Positions 26,621 to 40,100 of a DNA stretch of 64,000 nucleotides are shown here, in pieces. A program made the translations under genes and the position numbers. This DNA comes from Holacanthus passer (lineage: Eukaryota; Chordata; Actinopteri; Pomacanthidae), in contig JAFREQ010000015.1 of assembly GCA_025331565.1 (NCBI GenBank), positions 4,154,001-4,218,000 of the forward strand, given 5' to 3'. Position 1 is the first letter of the stretch. The number at the start of each line of letters is the position of its first letter. The notes beneath the pieces were generated by a model that made no database searches, was not told the DNA's origin, and was given only the letters and a program-made list of their open reading frames with translations.

Positions 26621-27028
26621 ATCACATTGTCGCCAATCAGCGCGTTACTTTTTCTCTCTCGTCCCTCATCTACCACTGTTCAGCCAATGAGATACGTTGA
26701 ATCTCAGCAGGTGACCGCCCCCGAACGGACGAACAACAAAAATGGAGTAGTGAACTAGTAGCAGTTAGCTTCTTAAGGACGTTCAGTTTCAGTTTTTGCG
26801 TAATTACCTTTGCACGAGTGGAATTTTCCGACTGATTTCAAGTAGCGTGGTGCGATGATATCGAAGTCATACGTAGTTAATGCTTGATAGCAATCGTATG
26901 AAGCTGTCGAAAGAGTAAACACACCGGTATCTTGGCTACGACAAAGACAACAAGGCTTAGTGGCTAGCTAGCTGGCTAACAGTAGCATCTGCTCGTTTTC
27001 ACTCTCACTGTGCTCGACTCGGACAGAA
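26621..27028 (+). promoter_or_regulatory. dda1: dda1 promoter and 5'UTR
   Basis: Two CCAAT boxes (cgccaatcagcgcg near 26632, cagccaatgagat near 26681) precede a CG-containing stretch (ccgcccccgaacggacg) and a cluster of TTAGC/GCTAGC motifs (26757-26990). No TATA box. The start site is inferred to be near 26760-26800. Confidence 0.5.
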
Positions 27029-28426
27029 ATGGAGAAGGTAGGTTCACACTTGGTCATTTGCTCAATCGTTTAAGTATGGCTATGAGTGTTAGATTGAATA
27101 GTTGGTTTTTATCAACTTTCATAGACGTGTTGCTTAACCACTTGATAATAGGACGCAATGTAAATGCTGTCCTTTAACGTCAATGCCACGTTATCTACAC
27201 CCAATAAAAATATAAACGCAACACTTTCGTTTTTGCTTCCATTTTTCATCTAAGATCTAAGACTGTTACTGTGCACACAAAGGGCTTATATCTCTCCAAA
27301 AAATGAGTGAAAATGTGTTAAAAACCGTGTAAGTGAGCCCTTCTCCTTTGCCAAGACAATCCATCCACCTGAGAGTTGTGGTTTATGAAGATACTGATTA
27401 AACAGTATTATTATTACACAGGTTTGATTTGGGCTAGTCACGGTCTTCTCAAGTCTCAAGTCTTAGATCTTTTACTTCAACTCATGAAAAATGGGAGTGA
27501 CAGCAAAAGTGTTGCGTTTACATTTTTGTTGCTTCCTGCTTCCCAGTTGTGGCTATGATTGTTGGCCTTATCACCCTTCGTTGCAACAGTGGGAGCTGGG
27601 AGTGTTTTATTCATCTTCGTCTGTTCTGTTCACAGGGAGATTTCCTGAAGGGACTGCCAGTCTACAACAAGAATAACTTCAGCAGGTTCCATGCAGACTC
27701 TGTGTGTAAAGCATCAGTAAGTCATCTGATTTGTTCTCAAAATGCTGAGATGAAATCACGATGTTAGAACCACATGGTAGTACTGCTTTCTTGTCTGAGG
27801 TCATTCTAGCCGATTTATAGACTAACATGGATCTCGATATTGTTGTAGAATCGTCGACCATCTGTGTATCTTCCAACACGGGAATATCCGTCAGAGCAGA
27901 GTAAGTACGCTGACTGATGAAATATTGGTTCTTTTGTTGCACACCCAAAGCACAATTTTTCTTTGCTTATTAATGGTGTCAGTTTCTGGCTTCCATCAGA
28001 GGAAATCACTTTCAGTTCCTGAGTTAGTGTAGTTGTCATTCAACCTGTTTATTAAGATAATACTCTCTGTGGGAACAGCTGACTTCAACCACATTCTTAC
28101 TTTTCTGCACCTTTAACATTGCGTGTCTTGTGATCTAATCAGTGTTTGTATTGCCTCTCCTCAGTCATTGTAACAGAGAAGACAAACATCCTACTGCGAT
28201 ATCTTCATCAACAGTGGGATAAAAGTGTGTGTGCAAAATGTATTATTATTCATGGCAGTAGATATGCTCTGTTTTGTTGTTCATGGTAAGTTAAATTTGT
28301 GTTTCCTTCTTACTTTATCAGAATGCAGCCAAAAAGAGAGAGCAGGATCAAACAGAGGGGGAGAACACGGCACCTCCACGGAAAATCGCTAGAACAGACA
28401 GTCGGGAGCTGAATGAGGATTCATAA
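27029..28426 (+). CDS. dda1: DET1- and DDB1-associated protein 1
   Basis: Small adaptor of CUL4-DDB1 ubiquitin ligases that binds DDB1 and supports DCAF substrate receptors. Exons 27029-27037, 27636-27716, 27849-27900, 28165-28226, 28322-28426 give 102 residues, the same length as human. The N-terminal DDB1-binding region GDFLKGLPVYNKNNFSRFH is near-invariant, followed by RRPSVYLPTREYPSEQ, then a helix (NILLRYLHQQWDK) and a basic, polar tail ending in NEDS. The end of exon 4 sits in a GTGTGTGT run. Only the second GT keeps frame with exon 5 (GAT AAA AGT | AAT GCA GCC), giving Ser where other DDA1 proteins have Lys, as I recall them. The first coding exon holds just three codons. Confidence 0.96.
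27196..27533. mobile_element. Tc1/mariner-type MITE with long inverted repeats in dda1 intron 1
   Basis: The left end carries ATAAACGCAACACTTTCG, then a cattttcat-type motif and agatctaagac. The right end carries the same motifs inverted (tcttagatc, atgaaaaatggg, gtgttgcgtttacatt). A TA lies at the left boundary. The interior (gtgagcccttctcctttgcc) matches the end regions of a Tc1-like fish transposon as I recall it. Transposase sequence is absent, so this is an end-to-end deletion derivative. Confidence 0.85.
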
Positions 28427-29030
28427 ATAGCTGTGCTGTTGATGCACACCCAGCAGAGACTGATCTATACAAACAAAATGCACACACAGATGCAGGATAT
28501 GTTTGCAAACCCAGGCCTTGACACTGAAGCACACACGGATGAATACATTTCAGACCACAGTCAGCATGACATTGATCCCAGAAACATTGGTCTTAATGTG
28601 TGCATTTGACTTCAGATTTCCTCCTTAACCAAAAACTTTATTTGCTACTTTCTCCCATTATTTTCTTTACTTCCAAGACACCTCTGCCTCAGATTTCAGT
28701 CTTTGTAGTGTGAAAATAACATCTACCTCCTTATTCCTCAACCCCCCTGGTTTTCTCTGACTTATGCTCACACAGCTTTCTTTTAAATATGCAGGGAGTG
28801 AAGCCATTGCTCCTCTGTTGCTATTTAAGGGTTTACAGCTGAAGTTATTCACACCATCTCTGAGATATGCACAATTTGAGTTGAGTCACTATAAGTGACA
28901 AGCGACACGCCATCTTTTGCGGCTCCTGCTTCATAAGGAATCTTTTGTTTAGAATTATATAATGACAGTGGTCCATAAACATTTATTTTAGCTCATTCTT
29001 GATGTGATTACTGTCATTACAGTAACTGAA

Positions 29031-29036
29031 AATAAA
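29031..29036 (+). terminator. dda1: dda1 poly(A) signal
   Basis: AATAAA about 600 bases after the dda1 stop; the intervening sequence has no ORF and reads as 3'UTR. Confidence 0.65.
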
Positions 29037-30493
29037 ACTGCATTGTGTTTGTTGCTTAGATTTAATTATCCATTCAGGGTTTCTTATGGAAGACGTGTGC
29101 TGAAAGAAATGTTGGGGTGTTTTCTCCTGATGAATAATGATTTATTGCCTTAAATGGAAGTGAGTGTGTTTTCACTTTGTCTTAGAGTGTCCCCTTGGTT
29201 TACATTGTTGTTTCAGGTGAAGAAATGAGCCACTGTTGAGTTGATTGGATATTAGCAAGTCTTTCCAATAAGGATGAGCCAATACAGTCATACTAGAGGA
29301 TGCAAACTGTTTTTGTACAATGTGACCTGCAGATTTTGTAGCCATGTTATAAATTGGATGCTCAGCAGTTTGAGATCACCGCTTTATAAGCAGTATCTTT
29401 TTATCTTGTATCTTTTTAATAGCAAGGTTAGCACAACATTTTATGGACTGGGAGATGATTACAGGTATTTAGGTGCATTGATGTGTAGGCTACACATGGG
29501 GACTGCTGTCAATCCTTGTTATAAATGTGCCATTCACATTTGCTTAAATAGGTTGATCATTTGAGTCATAATGAGGGAATGTGTGTTTGGATCTCCAAGC
29601 TTTTGACAGCAGGGCTAAATAAACACAATCTGTGTTTGCTGCTCATAACGTCGGTGAAGCTCATCATAATGCTCAAACAAGTCTTGTATATTTGTACAGT
29701 ATGTATATTGTGATTGTTCTGACCCTTTTTTCAGGTAACAAGACGATACTGATTTTTTTTCTTCCCCAAATCAGCTATATTGTAATTTTTGTTTAGCCAG
29801 TTTATTCTTTTACACTGGAAGGCAAAAAACAAACAAAAGCATTATACTTAATTTTCTTTGTAACCTTAGAAACATCACTTTTGTGCATCTATAAAGAGTA
29901 ACCTGTGGCAAATCGTGTTTACCACATTTGCAATAATGTTTGGCATGACCGACAGTTGAGTCTATTAGTGTACATTTTCACTTCTGTTACATATTGCTGT
30001 TCAAAGGTTACGCAGTATATGTTCAGTTTGGCTGTTTACGTCAGTCAAAAAAAAGTAGAATACACACCATAAGTTTCACAAGTTTGACTGTAAAACAGAG
30101 ACATGCAGTGTTTTATTTTTCCGGCTCTTCATTGAAGAGTGTGCAAAGTCTACTTTTGTCATATAGTTTGTATCCCATCACCTGATTGAGTTTGGAAGGT
30201 GTTCATTGTTAAATGCTTTGCTTTGAGTTTATTGTATAAATGTATTGTTGTCAATTTCAGGTCTTGTTCTTGTATAGACTACACTATGAAATACAGTAAA
30301 GGCTGTAACTTGTAGTAAAGATCAACACTGATGAAAATCCCCTGCTTTCTACAGCATTCATTGTAGGTTTAAGTATTGTAACTGTGTATTGTGCAGTAAT
30401 ATGAAATTTAATTGGTAACCATCCAGTGATATTTATTTACTGTACAAAAGCAGCCAATGCTTTATCTCTTGATGGATGTTTATTCAAGTGAGA
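29037..30493. other. Intergenic between convergent dda1 and ano8
   Basis: AT-rich sequence without supported coding, RNA or repeat features. Later alternative dda1 poly(A) sites are possible. Confidence 0.5.
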
Positions 30494-31150
30494 TTTATTT
30501 GCATTATAGAAGTACATTCACTAATTTATGTAGTAAAATAATTCATAGAAAATCAAAGTTAAGAAAAATAGAATATTTTTTTATGGTCACAGTGAGTATA
30601 ATCTGACCTATTGCGGAAGAATACAATGGCTTCAAAAGTGCTTCACAACTGAAAAGACATGATGGATATGTGATGCATGCACATAAGGTAACATGCATTC
30701 AATGCAGGCATCAGAATGAGAAACAATCCTGGAATGGGAAACTTCTTTTTATGTCCTTTCATGAAAGGACTTGATGAAGATCAGGTCCCGTGTTTTTGAA
30801 AAAAGATGCTTCACATCAACGTAATCTGTTCTGGTGCTGTTGAAAACCAGGCAGTCATGCAGTATTTGAACCTTAAGTAAAGGTTTCTCAAGCCCCATTC
30901 AAGGAGTTACACTTACTGTACATATTTTACATGGAAGCTAGATAATCAAGTGTTAATAGATACAGTAGAATACTTTGTGCGAAGTAAGTTGCATCTAGAG
31001 TGAAAGCCTAACGCTCGCTGACCTTACATGTGGTCCTTGTGACTGGTGTGTTCTCCTACAGTACAGGTGTGTCGCTGTCTCTGAATGTTGCCTGAACATT
31101 TGTACATTGCTCTCCGTTCATAATATTACATTGGTATGGTTGAACGATTA
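30494..31150 (-). other. ano8: Putative ano8 3'UTR with poly(A) signal
   Basis: A minus-strand AATAAA (plus TTTATT, 30494-30499) lies about 650 bases after the ano8 stop. The stretch includes a perfect 18-bp palindrome at 30753-30770 (GTCCTTTCATGAAAGGAC). Confidence 0.4.
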
Positions 31151-34100
31151 TTAACTCTTTGAGCCAGAGTTTTCAAAATCAGTCAATTGTCTTGATTCTC
31201 CTTTGTCCGACTCATTGGAGGGGAGTTCCTCCAGGGCTGTGTTTAAGTCAGCCCTGTTGGGCGGAGTGTTAGCAGGCTGCATCGCTGGTTGTGTCCCATT
31301 CACACACACCACAGTCCCCTCTGATTTGCTAAAACTGAACAGCTTCCCAGGACTGAATGTCCTGTTGGGGGACTGTGACCTCTCCTGGCCAGCAGGGGGA
31401 ACTGAGGAGGTCACTGTTGACCCAGGAATGGCTCCAGCCGGAACTGCCGGTTCTTTCTTCGCCTCAGGCGACTTCAAGAACTTCAGAAATCCCGGGAGCT
31501 TTGCCTCTCCTCCTGTTGGGGACTGGGCCGGTGAGCGTGAGGTGCCAGAGGAGAACTTTCCCTGGAGAGGGATGATCTGCTTCAGCTTCATCACATTGTT
31601 GTTTCCCAGCAGAGAGCTGGGTCTCTTGGGCTTGTCTCCCGGCTTGCCTCCCGGTGTTTTGTCGTAGTGGTGCTGGTGCTGGGCGTCTGCCTTGTGGTAG
31701 TCGCTCTCCTGGCGGGCCTCAGCCTGCAGCTCGGCCTGACGATGAAGCTCCTCCTCTTCACGCCGGCGTCTGAGCTGCTGTTGGAAGTGCTGCTGGGCCT
31801 GCTGCTCATGCTTCTACATGGGTAGGTGTGTTAATATGAAGAAGAGAGAAAGACGACGAAGACACAGTGAGACAGAGAAATAGAGGAGAGGACTGGATAA
31901 GGAAGAGTATATTCATGTGCGTGTAATGACAAAACATTCAACAGATCGGAGTGTTTACTAGGAGTAATTGAGTGTCGCTTATTCAGCATCTTCACACAAG
32001 TTGTCATCCTATTCAGCAGTTACTTCACACAAACAAGCAAAGACTTGTTTGCACCAAATATGCTGACTTTTGCTCATAGTTGTGCTTTTCTGTCTCCTGA
32101 CAAGACATATCTAAGACACCATCAAGACAAGTGCCACTGACAACACTATAGAGACAAACATAGTAAAACACATACAGTTATGTTGTTGTTAGGCTGCACT
32201 AGTGTACATTTTTCATCAATGCACACCAAGAGACCAGGGGACACAAAGGGATACATGTAAAGAAATATAATATAAACAGCACAATGTACAGCCAGCAGTG
32301 AGCCTCGTGTTGGCCGAAGGTCTTTCAAGCTATGATACAACTATACCTTGAAAGCTTCCCTTCGTCGGTATTCTAGCTTGGCCATTTCTTCTGCTACCCA
32401 GCCAGGGATATCAGGGATGGCAACATGGATGATGTACTTTAGGAGGATTGCAAAGTGCTGTAAACCACCGAGACCACAAAGGGACAGGCTCAACACACAG
32501 GTACATCAAGGCACGATCACATTCTGTTTCCTATTCTGCATTTTTTTGTTTTACTACAGACCAAGCACATCTCACACACATGCCAAAGAACTCTAATGAG
32601 GTTTTGTGTCCGTTAGTGAATCTGAATCAAACAATCCATTTTCAAGATTTTACAAACAAAAAAACAGCAGGCCATGCACATTTGTACTCATTTGTAACAT
32701 TAAAATGTGTCATTTGGGGAATAAAACTACATTCTCTTAAAACTACAAAACTCCTCATGGACAAAAATCAATTGAAGGTGCACAGTACAGGTCATACCTC
32801 CAGTAAGACGATGGAGATGATGGTCATCTCAGGACTCAACCAGGGGAACAGACGCTGGAGCTGCCCACACTGACCAATCAGGTAACAGTTAACTATAATG
32901 GCTATCAAGCCCATGGCCTCCATTGCAGTCTGATGTTGAGAGAAAGAGAGAGAGAGAGAGAGAGAAATGTACAGGGTGAACTGATCAGATGCCCCCACTG
33001 TGCGCGATGTAGCCTGGAAGGCGTCGCTGACATTTCCCAGCACAAAGCGCACTGACCTGCCATTGTCCAATGTTCTCCACCCTCTGTCCGAAGGGTCTCT
33101 GCAGGCCGGTGCAGAGCTTCAGGGCGTCGCTGCGGATCTCGATGATGTTGTTGATAAGAGCACACATGGCCGCCAGGGGAAATGCAGAGGAGAAGAGCAC
33201 CACATAGCCGAACTGAATGAACATTTCCTGGTAGTCCTGAAGCGTATCCTGTGCAGGGTCAAACATCATGAAACAATGTTAGTATTTTCATGGAGAAATT
33301 GCGTTGTAGATTTTGTCAAAACTAAAACAAGCCCCACCTCATATGTCTGCATACAGCTCTCAATCTCAGCCTGGGTCAGAGTGACGGTTTTGGGTTCTTC
33401 TGGTGGATCAATCCATGACTTCTTATCCTCTTTCCCCTCACCTGCGTTCTTTCTTCTCTGACAGAGAGAGTCAGATTCCTTTGGAGAGGACACAGTGCCA
33501 TTCTCCTTGGTCTCCTGCTAATGTAAACATTGGACTACGATACTTTCTCTTACGACTACTAAGACATCTTGGATAGTTTAATTAGGATCTGTCAGTGTAC
33601 TACCTGGGTGAATGAAATCAACCCCCACAGACATGATATATTTTAATTCATATGGCTACATGAAACAAGTTGAAATGTACTGAGTTGCAATTATCTAAGC
33701 ATAATAAGAGATTTCTAGTGCTTTCAGAAACTGGAAATAGTATAACATTAAACAAAATCATTGGTTGTGATTGAGTAGGAAAAGAAGCCAAAACCACAAA
33801 ACTGAAAAATAGTATGATGAATGATAGTAAGAAACAGACCACATACTTGAACCAGCAATTCACAATCACTGTCCTCATCACAACTGTCAAAAATACTGGA
33901 CGGATCCATCCCCTCCTCTACCAGCGTGGGACTGTCCTCGAGGAAGCTGTCATACACCGTGTGCGTTTCCGTCCCGACGTCCTGGTAGTCGACCTTCTCG
34001 GTGAAGCTGACTTTACGCTGCTTCAGGTTGCTGTCGTTCAGGTCCCACTCTTCCTCTGACAGCCTGAATCCGGCCTTCAGATCCCCTCTCCTCCTCAGCT

Positions 34101-37100
34101 CTGGGTTACCGTTAGCAGTGTGACTGACAGGGATCCCTTTGGGGCCCAGGAAGGAATAGGCTGTCATTGAAGCTTGGGCCTTTCCCAGAGCCAGGCGGCC
34201 ATATTTGAGTATGATGGCTTGGAGTAGCTCCCACAGCACTTTTGGGGTGAAGACACCCAGCTTGTTTTGCTCATAGAGATAAGGCTGGAGGACCTCCTTG
34301 ATGTTCTGTAGGAACTGGCGGAAGATCAGTAGAGTGGCTAACATCTGTGAGGAGAAGGACATCTGTTACTGTGCTGAATGTAAGAAGTGCAAAAGTGATA
34401 GCACATGCACACAAATGCAGGTTACTGCCTGACATGATCTCATTTACATTTACAGCATCTGACACATCACACAACATTAAAGCCAGACTATGCAACCTTT
34501 GAAAGAAGAAATAAAACATTCCTCCTCTTACAAAATTAAATGTTGAGTTCGTTAAGCCAAACAGGGTTATGTCAAAACAAAATAAGAGCATGATCTTACA
34601 TTTTTCCTTATCATACTTATAATAGTAGGACAAACTAGCTCTGCATTGCAATACAAGATCCATGCCAATTCTTTATTTGCATGTGTGTCAACTGGTGAGG
34701 ATGCTGACTTTTTGCCCCGGGGTTGCAGCTTTAGCCTCAGTCTTTGAGCAATATATCATGTATGAAGTCAGCAAGTGAATATTTAAGATCCCTTTTAAAA
34801 GATCCTTGTTTTAAAACAAGTCAAATGAAAACATTAGAATGTCATGTGAGGCAGCGTTTTCTACTAACTCATGAAACAATAGAAACATGCAAACCAAAAT
34901 TGCCAACTATAAAAGAGAAATATTACTTAGGATGAAACATTATGATTGTAAATTGTGCACCATGTCATGTGAGAATGGAAACTTGACAGGCAGACATACC
35001 AACAGTAGTCTAACTAAGTGGGCGGGCCTTGTCTTAGCTTAGCATTCAATTGTTTCTTATTGTTTGTGATCGTGCCAACAGTTGTCACTACCTCCTTAAG
35101 TCGCTCCATGTCCTTGAGGTAGAATCCGATGTAGAAAAGGCTAAGGTAAGAATTGATGAATTCAAACTGTAAAACAACCAGAGGAAGGAAACGTTACAGG
35201 AAGTCAAACAGTCACTCAGCTGAGATGAATTGTCTCTATTCTGGCCCAAACAGAAGAGGAGGAAGAATGACTTACAAAAACCATCTTGATGATGAGATTA
35301 TTCTCATAGGCACTCTGAAGTCTGTAGTTCTCTGGATGAGGAAATAAACATAAGTGGAGCATTTGTCAATGTGCAGCTGAATGACAGCAAAGAGGTTTTC
35401 GCTTTAACTGCCTCAAAGACCTTTTATAGCAGATGCAAAGGACGGGAACCTCATAGCTTTCTGTACCAGTACTGGGATGGCATAAAAATACACTCATGCA
35501 TACTAAGAGGGTGTCTAGCCTAAATACAATCAATAACTTTAATTACATTTCTTATAAAGTAACTCCTCTATTAAATATCACAGTGATAATAAAACTGATG
35601 AGCCCCGAGAGTTCATTTTATGTCTTACCCATGTCATTAAGCCAGTAGGCGATCTTCTTATACACCTCATCACAGACGGTTACAGTCATGGCCAGAAGTA
35701 TCTTAGGAATGAATCTTGTGATGCCAGGTAGCTCCTGAATCTCCATCACCACTTCCTGCAAGGTACATTAGAAGCACGATAAATATTTAATCCATCCCAT
35801 TCATTCATATCTCTCAAATCCCACAGCTATTTTTAAAAAAGGCTATTAAATGAATAGGAGCTGGCATGAGGTATGTTTGAATGTGCTTTCTTTAACCTGT
35901 TTGTTAAATGATATAATTCACAGACTAAAGTGTAGTTAGGGATCTAAATAAACTGTGATGCTGCTCTTTCTTCTTGTTTCGCTCTCGCTTAACTGTCCAG
36001 CGGGTTTAAGCTCTTCGCAAGAAATAGATTTATACAGCACTGTCCCCATTTATCAGCCCCAGACTTCATTTCCTTTCATCGCACTTGAACGCTGTGTTAT
36101 CTGTTCAAACCTGCAGTTCCAGGCAGAGGAGCATAGCGAGGAAAACAAAACAGAGACAGAGGAGGCAGATGGGCAGGCTGACCAGCCATCTGAACAGAGC
36201 TCTCTTCCAGGGCGGGTAGTAGAACTCCTCACAGCCTGTTATGGGACTGCAGCGCTTCACTCCCTGCAGAGACAGCAGAGAGAGAGGGAGAACAGCCAGG
36301 TAGGGTTTTAAGGACTTCTTTTTATGATTGCAATCATCCAAACTGGAAAATGCATTGTAAATGTTTGTGCTCTATAATAACTGATTGCTTGCTTGATTGC
36401 ATTTCATCAATTTAGATTTTGAGGTGAGATTTTTTCCTCAATCAAAGTTGCTGTTTTCACAACTTTCTATCATGAACTACTAGGATTTTACCACGTATGT
36501 ATAGAAAATAACAATCCCACATCAGTGACTTAGTTGTGACACACTCAGATCTTTTCATATCATTATCGCGCATTATGATGAGTTACCACGCTGCTGTTGC
36601 CAGATGTGCCTCCCCAAAAAAACATTTGCGCCCAACGTGGGGCTCGAACCCACGACCCTGAGATTAAGAGTCTCATGCTCTACCGACTGAGCTAGCCGGG
36701 CTTGTTTTGACTGTTTCCCATATGTCTTTTCAAAGGGGGCACTCATGTCTCCTCCCCCTGAACCCTCTATTCATTCCACACGGGGGGGAGATGGGATGGG
36801 GGCAGGAGGGAGGCTGCCTGCCCCCCCTCCTCCCTGAGAGCACATGGTGTATGAAGACACACTGCTCTTGTAAACATGATCACATTTCCTGGTATTGTGT
36901 GCCAATCCTGCAGAGTTGCGCAAGTGCTTACTGATAAACAGCTCAACCGGACTGACACTGAAACTTTACCTGAGGATAGAGGAAGTGGTGTATTGAAATA
37001 AAAGACTTTAATTAATGTGACTGTTGATGCGTAAAACTTTTTGAGAAATCTAGAGGTCTGTTCACAAGTGACAGTAAATGTTTGGGAGTCAGCCCGGGCA

Positions 37101-40100
37101 AATGCTGCATTTTGCTTTTTCATCCATGCATGCTCAAACTTCAGGAACAATCCTCACCCTGAACTGTGGCCTGGGCTCCTCCAAGGACTCGGCGGGGGTG
37201 TCCAGGGTCCCCCACCTGTAGGCCAGCTCCGCCTCTCGCCTCTTCCAGCGCTCCAGAAACAATGTCGCCCACACAACATTGAAGAGGGCAAACACCACAC
37301 AGCAGATATCCTGACTGGTCTGTGAGAGCGAGCGTGAGAGAATCAAAAGATACTTATATAACCTTTGAAAGTATGATCATGCCTATGATCATACTTATAT
37401 AACCTCTGGAAGTATGATCATGATATCATACAGTTTGTGTAGGTATTGTGCTTTAACTTCTTGTAAACGCCTCTTCTTTACAAAACAGTAATAAACAGTT
37501 GTATAATAAATCTTGTTACAGAATAGGTTTCAAGTACCTGGTCAGCCTCTGCGAGTATCCAGAGCAGGAAGCCGATGACAGCAGGGTAAAGCATGGAGTT
37601 GGTGTAGAAACCCAGCCAGGCAAAATACATGCTGATCTTCACTCCAAAGTAGTCACAGATGTCATCTATGAAGCAGATGAAATTGTAAATGGCTGAGACT
37701 TAGAGAAGAAGAAGCATCATGTCTCAAACAAATATAGTAACCAGTTCATACTAGTTTATTGTGTAAAATAATGTGAGTTAATGGCAAGCTTTGATGTTTC
37801 ACATCCTGCCAAATTTTTCTTTAAAATAAGATTTGTATATTTCCTACCCAGCGGCTGCCTTTCACACACTGCCTGAACCCAAGATGTCATCAGCTGGTTG
37901 AGGATCCTCTGCTCATGGAGGGGAAACATTTGATGGATCACCCCCCGAGCCACCAGCTCTGGAACTGAAGAGGACACATCATGAAACCTACACATGGCAT
38001 CTAAGTTGTCATTTGACTTTGTCAGATCAGATGAGTGCAATGTTTACTGTAGGCCTACATTATTCTCAAATGGTTCAAATGTAACTTATAAAATCCACTA
38101 CACAAAGCATTAATGCTAATTAGACACGGAAGAGAAACAGGAAAGAAAAGATATGCGGAACAGCATTAATCAATTATAATAAATGACAGCATACTGATTG
38201 GCTGTCCCTCCAGGAAGTGAATGTTGTGAAGCACCTCGCCCTGTTTGGCACGCAGATTGTCCAGCCAATATTTTATAATGCTCTGACGCTCCTGAAAACC
38301 ATCACAGATATAGGGAGAAATAAATAACTTATAAAAACACACACACAGTATATTCATATATATTAAATATATTTGAATTCCTGAAATATAGCTGCAATAG
38401 ACAGACCAAAAGAATCAAAAGCAATATGTGCTTTGCGAACAACAACCTTGACAGTCTCAGCTCACAACAGCTTTGACCTCTAACCTGCGAGGTAAAAAAG
38501 CAGAGCTCGCTGTCTATGTTCTCATAGATGTTGTCTTCCTCACAGGAAAAGCGCCGCATCCCGCCGCCATACTGCGGTTTGACAGCCTTGTGCATGCCCA
38601 TCTGCTCTGCTCCCCGCAGTAAGCTGAGGGTGAGGAGAGAGGGTAAATGAGCAGCAGGATTAAAGCTGCGTGTCCAGGCTGGACTGCACATGTTTGATAG
38701 ATTAGTGCACTGAGGATGAGCACATGAAAACTGACACAATTTGCTGACACGTGCATAAAGGAATAGTTTGACAGTTTGGGAGATGCACACGTAACACCCC
38801 CCCGATAAGACTACAACATTTTTACTTGCTTTAACTTGTGTGCCAGTGTTGCTTTCCACACCTGCTTCCAATCTTTTTGCTGAGCTAAGCTAATTGGTTC
38901 CTGGCTCTGACTTCATGATTGATGCACAGACACAAGAGTGATATCAATTTCTCATCTGAATCCTGGCAAGAAAGCGAAAAAGCACATCACCCCAAATGTC
39001 AAACTATTCCTTTCACTTGCCAAATTTTTCAATAGGCTCAAAATTACAGACATCCATAAAAAAATAAAACAAAAATAACTCTCTATATTGTCTTTGTCTG
39101 CTGAGGTGCAGGAATGTTCATACACATGCAGATATACATGCATTCAAACACATGAATTTTTTCACACATGTTTGTTTACCCTCATTGAGATAATGGATAT
39201 GATATTATGAACTATGAACTTAACTATGAAATATTGGCTTCTTCTGAGATTTAACTGCCAGCTTGGGTAATTTATTTAATCATCAATAGGTGGTTCAGAT
39301 AAAATGTTTCAGATAAAATGGGGATTTGTTTGCAACCTGTCTGCTGGTGTTGTTTGCCCTCCTTAACTCAATTCTAGCAATCCTGCTGCAGCCAGTGTAT
39401 AAGCACTTAAATAATGAAGTAAAGTGTTACCACTAAGCAGTAAAAATAAATTTTCAATCACCACGCCTAACCATTATTCTAACCTCAGTCCTTAAATCAA
39501 GGGCCAGCTCTCGCAGGCTGTTTGGAAAAATAAGGACCAGACCAAAATGTCCTCGCTCAGAACAGTTCAAACAAAGAAAGAAGCAGCCCACGCACACATG
39601 CACACACTCACACAGTCAGAGTGTGAGTTTTAGAGTCTTACTTCTCAAACGTCGTCGTGATGAAGAAGGCGTGCGTCTGGGTGTGTTTATGCTGTCGAAC
39701 CTGAATGCTGACTTGTGGGATTCCAACACGGATCTGATTCAGGAGCCACAGCAGAGTGTGGTCATCTATTGTATCTGGAGGCAGAAAAAACAGTTTCATC
39801 TCTAGTCTGATGGCAAACTTTCAGCATTTAGAGACAACTGAATTTTTATTATCAGTGAATGTGAGCATCAAAATACATATTTTGGCTTCATTCTCTTTAA
39901 TTCCTCTCATGTTTACAGGCATGTTTCCAAAAGCAGGAAGTGATGAGTTTCCTGCTGCATAAAGACCAAGCCCATCCTTCACCGCCCTGACAGAGGGGCT
40001 GAGGAGCAGCGGGGTGGCGATGACAGCAAAAGGTCACTCCAATTAAATCCCTGTCTACATACTGTATATCACAATCAGTTTTTCCATAGAGGACAGGCTG

